A stretch of 13,212 nucleotides of DNA, from the NCBI GenBank assembly GCA_041588495.1, contig JBFGWM010000054.1, positions 1-13,212 of the forward strand, given 5' to 3'. Under the pieces are notes generated by a model that was not told the DNA's origin, ran no database searches, and was given only the letters and a program-made list of their open reading frames with translations. This DNA is from JBFGWM01 sp041588495 (GTDB taxonomy: Bacteria; Pseudomonadota; Gammaproteobacteria; Pseudomonadales; JBFGWM01). Position 1 is the first letter of the stretch. Each line of letters begins with the position of its first letter. A program made the position numbers and the translations under genes. Below are positions 1-6,012 of the stretch, one piece after another.

Positions 1-351
1 CAGATCGCTGCCCGCCAGGGCAACCTGTCTCCCGACGACGTGCAGGCGACCCTCACCGAGTTAACGGCAGCCAGCATTGCCCGGGCCATCCGCTCGCATT
101 GCTGCGAGGAAGGCTCGGTATTCGCCTGCGGCGGCGGAACCCTGAATACATTCCTGATGGAAAGACTGGCGGCAAACCTGGACGGGTTCCGGGTCGCGAC
201 CACGGATGCCCTCGGTATTCCCGCACAACTGGTCGAGGCGACCGCATTCGCGTGGCTGGCCTTCCGTACCATCAACCGCATGCCCGGCAACCTGCCGGGC
301 GTCACGGGCGCCAACCGCGCCGTGGTCCTCGGCGGAATCTACCCGGCCTGA
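1..351 (+). CDS. anmK: Anhydro-N-acetylmuramic acid kinase, C-terminal part (5' end outside window)
   Basis: The frame is open from base 1 and encodes the last 116 residues, ending in TGA. AnmK phosphorylates and opens 1,6-anhydro-MurNAc, feeding recycled cell-wall sugar back to MurNAc-6-phosphate in the cytoplasm. Family signatures visible here are the glycine-rich nucleotide-binding stretch CGGGTLN (residues 43-49 of the fragment), VEATAFAWLAFRT (79-90) and the typical ending PGNLPGVTGA...AVVLGGIYPA. Many family members have a histidine in the GGGxHN motif; here it is a leucine. The catalytic aspartate region lies upstream and cannot be checked. The gene converges on the next one with only 7 bp between stops. 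An internal GTG at 40 is in frame but is not the real start. Identification rests on the recognised C-terminal family pattern. Confidence 0.92.
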   Translation, partial: QIAARQGNLSPDDVQATLTELTAASIARAIRSHCCEEGSVFACGGGTLNTFLMERLAANLDGFRVATTDALGIPAQLVEATAFAWLAFRTINRMPGNLPGVTGANRAVVLGGIYPA

Positions 352-358
352 TCCGGGC

Positions 359-859
359 TCAGAAATACACGTAGCCCTCGCGAAGCAACTGCTCCTCGGC
401 ACGCGGACCAAATGGAACCGTGTCGATGAATGCCGGAAGGTCACCCCGCGAAACCCCGTTGACCGCCATCCACTGCTCGCAGATCTTGACGTCGATGACC
501 CCGAAGGCATCGAGGCGCGCCGCGAGATCGACGATCTCCCGGTGGCGCTCGTAATTTCGGTGAATGAAAAACTCAGCCTCCGGCCCGTGCAGGATGAACT
601 CGACGGGCTCGAAGTCTGGGAACCCCCGTCCACTGTCAATAGTGCTCTCGGCACGACGCAGTATGGACTCGAGTTCCTCCGCGGTATGGGACTCTATGCG
701 GGCGACCAGGCGACCCTCGAGCCCCGGCGCAACCTCCTCACCGTCCGTGGCGGGCGCTTTCCCGGACTCCTCCGAGCAGGCGACCAGCACGATCGCAAGC
801 AAGACGATCGCAAGCATCTCCGGGATTCGAGAAACGCGAGGTGTGAATTTGAACCGCAC
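359..859 (-). CDS. DsrE-like lipoprotein of unknown function
   Basis: The protein has about 166 residues from the GTG at 859. A basic N-region (MRFKFTPR...) is followed by a hydrophobic stretch ending in a lipobox, LVAC, with Cys28 as lipidation site; Ser29-Glu30 after it fits outer-membrane sorting. The mature part has an acidic linker and then a domain (about 85-166) with the DsrE/DsrF pattern: VEFILHGPE, a helix, VIDVKICEQWM with a lone Cys127, a GVSRGDLPAF segment, TVPFGP and the terminal EGYVYF. DsrE-family proteins are usually cytoplasmic sulfur carriers, and Cys127 sits where their reactive cysteine is expected. The start is uncertain: the ATG at 817 would give a signal peptide without charge, and no candidate has a clear Shine-Dalgarno sequence. 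It lies 28 bp downstream of erpA and is probably co-transcribed. Family assignment is from pattern recognition; the role is unknown. Confidence 0.7.
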   Translation of the reverse strand: MRFKFTPRVSRIPEMLAIVLLAIVLVACSEESGKAPATDGEEVAPGLEGRLVARIESHTAEELESILRRAESTIDSGRGFPDFEPVEFILHGPEAEFFIHRNYERHREIVDLAARLDAFGVIDVKICEQWMAVNGVSRGDLPAFIDTVPFGPRAEEQLLREGYVYF

Positions 860-887
860 CCCGCAGCGCACCGGGCGCGGGGAGGTT

Positions 888-1247
888 TCAGACCGAGAAC
901 GAGGAGCCGCAACCGCAGGTCGTGGAAGCATTGGGATTCTTGATCACGAACTGCGACCCCTCGAGCCCTTCGCGGTAATCGATGGTCGCGCCAACCAGGT
1001 ACTGGTAACTCATGGGATCGACCAGCAGGGTCACGCCGTCGCGTTCGACCAGCGTGTCGTCTTCATTGACCTGCTCGTCAAACGTGAACCCGTACTGAAA
1101 GCCCGAGCAGCCGCCACCGGTGACAAACACCCGCAACTTGAGGTTCGGGTTGTCCTCCTCGGTAATCAGCGCTTTCACCTTGGACGCCGCCGCCTCGGTA
1201 AATACCAGCGGGCTGGGGGTCACGACTTCGGGTTCGGGGTTCGACAT
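888..1247 (-). CDS. erpA: Iron-sulfur cluster insertion protein ErpA
   Basis: This is an A-type carrier of 119 residues that hands Fe-S clusters to target enzymes, in E. coli including the isoprenoid enzymes IspG/IspH. The three cluster-ligating cysteines are present: Cys47 in VTGGGCSGFQYGFTFD and Cys111/Cys113 in the C-terminal TCGCGSSFSV. The central part (EDNPNLKLRVF, VDPMSYQYLVGATIDY, EGLEGSQFVI.NPNA) follows E. coli ErpA almost residue for residue, which separates it from IscA and SufA. The ATG at 1247 was preferred over the GTG at 1262 because it matches the family N-terminus and has an AGG 8-9 bp upstream. The gene has its own predicted promoter in the 103-bp gap after the bactofilin gene and is followed by the DsrE-like lipoprotein gene. 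Confidence 0.96.
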   Translation of the reverse strand: MSNPEPEVVTPSPLVFTEAAASKVKALITEEDNPNLKLRVFVTGGGCSGFQYGFTFDEQVNEDDTLVERDGVTLLVDPMSYQYLVGATIDYREGLEGSQFVIKNPNASTTCGCGSSFSV

Positions 1248-1307
1248 CAAGAATACCTGCACATGTCCCGGCGCCGCGGTGCGGCCCCGGTACGAAAATT
1301 CACCACT

Positions 1308-1337
1308 ATTATCCCGATTTCGGTTTCAACCGGTCAA
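1308..1337 (-). promoter_or_regulatory. Predicted sigma70-type promoter for erpA, with overlapping repeats
   Basis: Reading leftward, TTGACC (1337-1332) and GATAAT (1313-1308) are separated by 18 bp, each matching five of six consensus bases. The start site would be near 1301, leaving a GC-rich leader of about 54 bases before the erpA ATG. The -35 region is built from a perfect tandem 8-mer (TCAACCGG twice on the plus strand, 1326-1341). It also contains two overlapping short dyads, CGGTT-TC-AACCG (1321-1332) and CCGGT-CA-ACCGG (1330-1341). These could be an operator. I could not match them to a known IscR site. Confidence 0.6.
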
Positions 1338-1350
1338 CCGGACCGTAACA

Positions 1351-1848
1351 TCAGCCCTTGCCGGAAGCCTTCGACGAACCGGACGCAGGGTGTGGAACCG
1401 CCTGGTGTGCCGGACTCGGCTGCCCGCTCTTGCCGGGCAACGGGGTCGGGGTCAGGGACGCACTCGAAGAACCGCTTTTCGCGATACCCTCGATCTTGTG
1501 CATGAGACTGCCGTTGACCTCGGCGCCCATGACCATCTCGATCATGTTGTAGTGCACGTTGCCGGTCACTGACGCCTTCGACGCCAGTTCGAGATGTTCC
1601 GAAGAGAACACGTCGCCCTTCACGCAGCCGTTGATGATGATATGCGGGGCACGAATCTCTCCGATTACCTCGCCCTTGTCGCTCACCCGGACAACGGCCT
1701 TGGAATTGGCCTCCGCGATGATATTGCCGCGAATTCTGCCGTCGATGTGCAGGCCACCACTGAAAGTGATGTCGCCGACAATCTCCGCACCGCCCGAGAT
1801 CAGGGTATCGAACTGGTGTGCCATCGTGTCTTTATCCTTGCCCCACAT
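1351..1848 (-). CDS. Bactofilin (polymer-forming cytoskeletal protein)
   Basis: The protein has 165 residues. Residues about 13-120 form the bactofilin (DUF583) beta-helix, visible as repeated short hydrophobic/glycine turns: GGAEIVGDITFSGGLHIDGRIRGNI, KGEVIGEIRAPHIIINGCVKGDV, ASKASVTGNVHYNMIEMVMGAEVNGSL. The tail (about 125-165) is a disordered Ser/Pro/Lys-rich stretch. Bactofilins self-assemble without nucleotide into membrane-associated filaments that scaffold envelope or peptidoglycan machinery. The ATG at 1848 has a strong AGGAGG nine bases upstream and overlaps the end of the preceding coiled-coil gene by 17 bp, pointing to translational coupling. The same pair next to argC and erpA is, from memory, found in Pseudomonas (PA0663-PA0664 region). 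The family call is firm; the specific cellular role is inferred only. Confidence 0.92.
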   Translation of the reverse strand: MWGKDKDTMAHQFDTLISGGAEIVGDITFSGGLHIDGRIRGNIIAEANSKAVVRVSDKGEVIGEIRAPHIIINGCVKGDVFSSEHLELASKASVTGNVHYNMIEMVMGAEVNGSLMHKIEGIAKSGSSSASLTPTPLPGKSGQPSPAHQAVPHPASGSSKASGKG

Positions 1849-2587
1849 GGGATTCTGCCTCCTGTGCCGACCAGGTGAACTCCCGCTCCACCTTGAGAGG
1901 CTTCCTGCCTGATGAGCGGGCCGTTACCCGGATCGATTCAGGAGCAAAGCCCTTTGGCAGGGTCAGTTCGCCTTCGAGTTCCTGAAAATACCGGAAACTG
2001 AAGCTGATTTCCTCTGCACCCGCGCCCAACTGCCCCAGGCTCAGTTCGTGGCGAGTGCCCTGGGACGTGCCGGAAACCACCATTTTCACTCCACCCTTGA
2101 TTCGGTCATGGCGCTCGGTGACCTGGGTCAGTACCAGTTTGAACCGAAACTGCCGATCGCGCGAGGTCGTTTCCAGGGCAATATCGTGAACCTGCAGCTG
2201 CTTGGCCCCGGCTGCGGGAGACATCAGGTTCTTATAGAAGGTGATTTCCTTTTCCAACTGGTAAATTTTTTCGTTCAGGGCGGTCACTTCCTGGCGCACC
2301 TGTTCGCTGGCCTGGCGCTCCACCGCGTTGCCGCGCTGCAGCACCACGACCTGGCGTTGCAGGGCCTCGACCTCGCGCTGGCTCTCCACCAGTTCCTCGC
2401 TGAGCGCGGTACGCTCCGAGGACAGGGCGATCTGGCGGTTCTGCCCCACGTACCAGCCGGCAAGACCACTGGCCACCACCATGCCCAGGGTGAGCATCGT
2501 GACCACCAGCCGCCTGGCGAACTGGGCCGCCGGGTTGTAGTGGACCACCCGTACGCTGCCCTGGGCACCGCTCTTGAATTTGGCCAT
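1832..2587 (-). CDS. DUF6776-like membrane protein with coiled coil
   Basis: The protein has 251 residues. It starts with a basic cytoplasmic segment (1-26), has one membrane helix (about 27-47, LVVTMLTLGMVVASGLAGWYV), then a long coiled coil (about 52-118, rich in Glu, Gln, Arg and Leu) and a C-terminal beta-rich domain (about 130-240) presumably in the periplasm. The conserved-looking segments are ITFYKNLMSP at the end of the coil and FRFKLVLTQV in the globular part. I recognise it as the uncharacterised gammaproteobacterial family found between argC and the bactofilin gene; no function is established to my knowledge. Inferred from context, it could be a membrane partner of the bactofilin encoded directly after it with a 17-bp overlap. 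It starts at an ATG 14 bp after the argC stop. Confidence 0.8.
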   Translation of the reverse strand: MAKFKSGAQGSVRVVHYNPAAQFARRLVVTMLTLGMVVASGLAGWYVGQNRQIALSSERTALSEELVESQREVEALQRQVVVLQRGNAVERQASEQVRQEVTALNEKIYQLEKEITFYKNLMSPAAGAKQLQVHDIALETTSRDRQFRFKLVLTQVTERHDRIKGGVKMVVSGTSQGTRHELSLGQLGAGAEEISFSFRYFQELEGELTLPKGFAPESIRVTARSSGRKPLKVEREFTWSAQEAESHVGQG

Positions 2588-2601
2588 GCGATGGTTCCCC
2601 G

Positions 2602-3636
2602 TCAGGGCAGGACAGCAATCCGGCCGAGGCCGGCCGACTCGTCGAGGCCGAACATCAGGTTCATGTTCTGCAGCGCCTGGCCCGCCGCGCCCTTCACCAG
2701 GTTGTCGATCACCGCCAGAACCACCACCCGCCCACCGTCGCCGGGACGATGGACCGCGATCCTGCAGGTGTTGATTCCCCGTACGCTGCGGGTTTCCGGA
2801 TGACTCCCGGATGGCAACACGTCGACGAAAGGTTCACCCGCATAGCGCCGCTCGAACACGTCCTGGAGGTCCGGATCGACACCGTCGACCAGGTCGGCAT
2901 AGAGAGTGGCGTGGATCCCACGCACCATGGGCATCAGGTGCGGAACGAACACCAGGCCGACGGGAGCCGACGCAAACCGCGCCAGGCCCTGCTCGATCTC
3001 CGGGTGATGCCGGTGGCCGGGCACGCCATAGGCCCGCACGCTTTCGCTGGCCTCGCAGACCTGCAGGTCCAGCCGACCCTGCCGCCCCGCCCCGCTGACC
3101 CCCGACTTGGTGTCGGCAACCAGGCTCGAGGGATCGATCAGTCCCGCCTCGAGCAACGGCAGGAAACCGAGTTGCACCGCCGTGGGATAACAGCCGGGAT
3201 TGGCCACGAGGCGCGCGGCGGGCAGTTCCTCACGAACGGTTTCGGTCAGCCCATAGACCGCGGTGTCGAGCAGTTCCGGACAGGCGTGGGGGTGCCCGTA
3301 CCAGCGCGTCCACACCTCGGGGTCGCGAATCCGGAAATCCGCGGACAGGTCGATGATCCGGGTGCCGCCGTCCAGCAACTCCCGCGCCATGGTCATGGCG
3401 ACCGCGTTGGGTGTCGCGAAAAACACCACATCGCAGGCCGCCAGGGTCCCGGCATCGGGCACCGAGAATTTCAGGTCCGTGCAGCCCCTGAGGTTGGGAA
3501 ACAGGTCGGCAAGGGCCGTGCCCGCCTCACCACGAGAGGTGACCGCGACGAGTTCGACGCCGGGGTGGCCCAGCAACAGCCGCACGAGTTCGACACCGGT
3601 GTACCCGGTGCCACCGACGATTCCAGCCTTGATCAA
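2602..3636 (-). CDS. argC: N-acetyl-gamma-glutamyl-phosphate reductase
   Basis: ArgC reduces N-acetylglutamyl-5-phosphate to the semialdehyde with NADPH, the third step of arginine/ornithine synthesis. The 344 residues are the usual length. The Rossmann motif GIVGGTGYTGVELVRLL is at 5-21, the catalytic cysteine is Cys149 in ANPGCYPTA, and conserved segments such as DLSADFRI, KSGVSGAGR and PHLMPMVRGI follow. The start codon is TTG at 3636: it lies exactly where relatives have the ATG of an MIKxGIVGGTGYTG start, and no in-frame ATG or GTG is nearby. A GGGCGG lies about 9 bases upstream as a modest ribosome site. It is the first gene of the leftward set and is divergent from the CLC gene. I found no clear ArgR box. 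Confidence 0.97.
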   Translation of the reverse strand: MIKAGIVGGTGYTGVELVRLLLGHPGVELVAVTSRGEAGTALADLFPNLRGCTDLKFSVPDAGTLAACDVVFFATPNAVAMTMARELLDGGTRIIDLSADFRIRDPEVWTRWYGHPHACPELLDTAVYGLTETVREELPAARLVANPGCYPTAVQLGFLPLLEAGLIDPSSLVADTKSGVSGAGRQGRLDLQVCEASESVRAYGVPGHRHHPEIEQGLARFASAPVGLVFVPHLMPMVRGIHATLYADLVDGVDPDLQDVFERRYAGEPFVDVLPSGSHPETRSVRGINTCRIAVHRPGDGGRVVVLAVIDNLVKGAAGQALQNMNLMFGLDESAGLGRIAVLP

Positions 3637-3675
3637 TCGACTATCCGCCCTGGAGGGTTAAAGTAAGTGCTCGCC

Positions 3676-3703
3676 TATAATAAGTTCTGCCATTCCTTAA
3701 CAA
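3676..3703. promoter_or_regulatory. Overlapping divergent promoter core between argC and the CLC gene
   Basis: The 104-bp divergent gap contains the AT-rich core TATAATA (3676-3682). Rightward, TATAAT is a perfect -10 for the CLC gene, though no good -35 lies upstream of it. Leftward, the same bases read TATTAT (3682-3677) with TTGTTA (3703-3698) 15 bp upstream, a plausible though short-spaced promoter for argC. The expected leaders would be roughly 50 and 35 bases. The two -10 elements share six bases. This is a reading by eye, and the exact -35 elements are weak. Confidence 0.45.
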
Positions 3704-3740
3704 AAGCGCCGTTTGTTCCGATCCCGGCCGGAAACCTTGA

Positions 3741-5564
3741 ATGGGCTCACGTCTGCTCCCTGAAATCGACCTGTCCGGATTCCGCAACCGCCTCGCCCGC
3801 GCCGACGCGCAGCCGCAGTTCGCCCTGCTCGGACTGGTCTCGGGGGTGTTCACCGGCCTCGTCATCTGCGCGTTCCGATACACGCTGGAGGCTCCGCTCG
3901 GCGAGTTTCTGCCCGGCGGCGACCCCGAGAACTTCGAGGAACTGCCCCGCGAAGCCCGTTTTCTCCTCCCGGTCATTGGCGCCGCGGTGCTCGGCATCTG
4001 GTTCGGCCGCATGAAGGAATTCCGGCGCCGCGTCGGCATCATCCACGTGCTCGAGCGCCTCAACTACCACCAGGCCCACATCGGCCTGCGCAGCGCCCTG
4101 GTGCAGTACTTCGGCGCCACCATCGCGCTCATCAGCGGTCAGTCTGTCGGCCGCGAGGGTCCGGCGGTTCATCTTGGCGCCGCCACCGGCAGCGTGATCG
4201 GCCAGTGGCTGAAGCTGCCGAACAACAGCGTGCGCACCCTGGTCGGTTGCGGCACGGCCGCCGCCATCGCCGCTGCATTCAACACGCCCATGGCCGGTGT
4301 GATCTTCGCCATGGAAGTGGTCATGATGGAATACAGCATTCTCGGCTTCATGCCGATCATCATCGCCGCCGTGTCGGGTTCCGTGGTCAGCCAGCTGATT
4401 TTCAGCGGGGATCCGGTCTTCCTGGTTCCCGAAATTCCAATGCAAAGCCACTGGGAACTCTTCTACATCGCCTTTATCGGCTTCGTGATCGGGCTGCTCG
4501 CGGTGTTGTTCATCAACATCGTGCGCATGGTGACCCGGGAGCGCTCGCTGCGCGTGGAGATTCGCTTTCTCATGGCGGGCCTGTTGACCGGCCTGGTCGC
4601 CTGGCATGTTCCCGCCGTGATGGGCGTGGGTTATGACACGGTCAACCACGCGATCTTCGGCGATCTCGCGTTCACCACGCTGTGCGTGGTCATGGTGACC
4701 AAGCTGGTCCTGAGCGCGATCGTGGTCGGCCTCGGCCTGCCGGGCGGCGTGATCGGGCCGGCCCTGTTCATTGGTGCAGCCGCGGGCGGCGCGCTGGGCA
4801 TCGCGGGCAGCTGGTTCGTACCCGAGCACGCCTCGTCCCCCGGGTTCTACGCAATGCTGGGCATGGGCGCGATGATGGGCGCCGTACTGCAGGCACCCCT
4901 GGCAGCTCTCGTGGCACTAATGGAACTCACCCACAATCCCGAGATCATCCTGCCCGGCATGCTGGCCATCACCGTCGCCAACCTCACCGCCAGCGAGGGA
5001 TTCCGCGAGAAGTCGCTGTTCAAGGCGATGCTGGAAATCCAGGGCATCGTCATCGAGAACAGTCCGGTCGCGCAGTTGCTGCGCCGCGCGGGCGTAACCA
5101 GTATCATGAACCGCAGCTTTGTACGACTGTCCAGGGAAGTCTCGATCGACGAGGCACGCAAGGCGGTGCAGGGGCAGACCCGCTGGGTGATCGTCGAGGA
5201 AGGTGACCGCAAGATCGCGTTGATGCCGGCCGCCGACCTGGCTGCCCACATCGTCACGCTGGAGCAGGAACAACAAGAGCAGCTGGCGGAGCGGACGGAG
5301 CCGTCCGCGGGCGAGGACGCCACGCCAGGGGAAGATGCGGACAGCGAGCCGGCAACGGTCATCGACCTGCTCGCAATCCCGGCACGGCGCCGGGAACTGG
5401 GCCGGATTCACTCCCGCGCCACCCTGCAGGAGGCGCTGGACAAGCTCGACGAGAAGGGGCTGCAGGCCCTGTTTATCGTGCGTACCGATGCGCCCATGAT
5501 CGCGCCGGTGCTCGGGGTCGTCACCCGCGACGACCTGGAAAACTGTTACAAGTACCACAAGTAG
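3741..5564 (+). CDS. CLC-family chloride channel/transporter with C-terminal CBS domains
   Basis: The 607 residues comprise a CLC membrane domain (about 25-435, many hydrophobic helices) and a cytoplasmic tail with two CBS-like regions (about 445-510 and 540-605) split by an acidic Glu/Gln linker. The family core GREGPAVHLG (137-146) carries the gating glutamate Glu139; NTPMAGVIFAMEV (181-193) and PGGVIGPALFIG (334-345) are further CLC signatures. Compared with E. coli ClcA, the anion-filter motif GSGIP reads RVGII (97-101, Ser107 to Val98). The internal proton glutamate Glu203 corresponds to Val193, and Tyr445 corresponds to Phe427. Valine at the 203 position is what CLC channels such as ClC-1 have, so this may be a passive Cl- channel or an uncoupled transporter; that is inference. 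The ribosome site is weak (GGAAA). It is the first gene of the rightward cluster, 13 bp before hemJ. Confidence 0.93.
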   Translation: MGSRLLPEIDLSGFRNRLARADAQPQFALLGLVSGVFTGLVICAFRYTLEAPLGEFLPGGDPENFEELPREARFLLPVIGAAVLGIWFGRMKEFRRRVGIIHVLERLNYHQAHIGLRSALVQYFGATIALISGQSVGREGPAVHLGAATGSVIGQWLKLPNNSVRTLVGCGTAAAIAAAFNTPMAGVIFAMEVVMMEYSILGFMPIIIAAVSGSVVSQLIFSGDPVFLVPEIPMQSHWELFYIAFIGFVIGLLAVLFINIVRMVTRERSLRVEIRFLMAGLLTGLVAWHVPAVMGVGYDTVNHAIFGDLAFTTLCVVMVTKLVLSAIVVGLGLPGGVIGPALFIGAAAGGALGIAGSWFVPEHASSPGFYAMLGMGAMMGAVLQAPLAALVALMELTHNPEIILPGMLAITVANLTASEGFREKSLFKAMLEIQGIVIENSPVAQLLRRAGVTSIMNRSFVRLSREVSIDEARKAVQGQTRWVIVEEGDRKIALMPAADLAAHIVTLEQEQQEQLAERTEPSAGEDATPGEDADSEPATVIDLLAIPARRRELGRIHSRATLQEALDKLDEKGLQALFIVRTDAPMIAPVLGVVTRDDLENCYKYHK

Positions 5565-5577
5565 GCGGAAGCTGACG

Positions 5578-6000
5578 ATGCTCTGGGTCAAAGCGTTTCA
5601 CATCATCGCCGTGGTGTGCTGGTTCGCCGGGCTCTTCTACCTGCCCCGCCTGTTCGTTTATCACTCCATGTCCACCGACGAGGTCAGCCTCGAGCGCTTC
5701 AAGATCATGGAGCGCAAGCTGTACCGCGGCATCATGACGCCTTCCGCGGTGATCGCGATCGTGCTCGGCATCTGGATGCTGGCCGACAACTGGTCCTGGT
5801 ACATGTCCGCCGGCTGGATGCACGCGAAGCTGGGGCTGGTCCTGCTACTGATCGCCTACCACCTGATGTGCCGCTATCACCTGCTGCGCTTCAGCCGTGA
5901 CCTCAATACCAACGGAGACCTCTACTTCCGGTTCTTCAACGAGATTCCCGTTGTGCTGCTGGTGGCGATCGTGATCCTGGTCGTGGTCAAACCTTTCTGA
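5578..6000 (+). CDS. hemJ: Protoporphyrinogen IX oxidase HemJ
   Basis: The protein is a small membrane protein of 140 residues with four predicted helices (about 4-24, 52-70, 83-100 and 120-138). It matches the HemJ (UPF0093) family, which converts protoporphyrinogen IX to protoporphyrin IX, the penultimate step of heme synthesis, and replaces HemG or HemY in many bacteria. Visible family marks are the N-terminal WVKAFHIIAVVCWFAGLFYLPRLFVYH, with His8 the likely heme ligand, LYRGIMTPS, the WMHAKL segment with Lys84, and the ending FFNEIPVVLL...VVVKPF. The ATG at 5578 follows an AGGCGGA that overlaps the CLC stop codon. Its own stop overlaps the ribosome site of thiD. Together with hemL at the end of this cluster it supplies two heme-pathway steps. 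Confidence 0.95.
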   Translation: MLWVKAFHIIAVVCWFAGLFYLPRLFVYHSMSTDEVSLERFKIMERKLYRGIMTPSAVIAIVLGIWMLADNWSWYMSAGWMHAKLGLVLLLIAYHLMCRYHLLRFSRDLNTNGDLYFRFFNEIPVVLLVAIVILVVVKPF

Positions 6001-6012
6001 GGCCCCGTCGCC

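Noticed and set aside
342..357. Short inverted repeat CCCGG-CCTGAT-CCGGG at the convergent end of anmK and the DsrE-like gene, also resembling a piece of a TPP riboswitch
   Set aside because: The stem is only five base pairs with no T-run on either side, and none of the other TPP-riboswitch helices are present.
2749..3666. 305-codon plus-strand frame opposite argC
   Set aside because: It is antisense to a full-length ArgC with a catalytic cysteine; no domain or ribosome site supports it.
3747..4829. 360-codon minus-strand frame opposite the CLC gene
   Set aside because: The predicted product is a string of His, Asp, Glu, Gln and Ala residues mirroring hydrophobic codons of the CLC helices, so it is a coding shadow.
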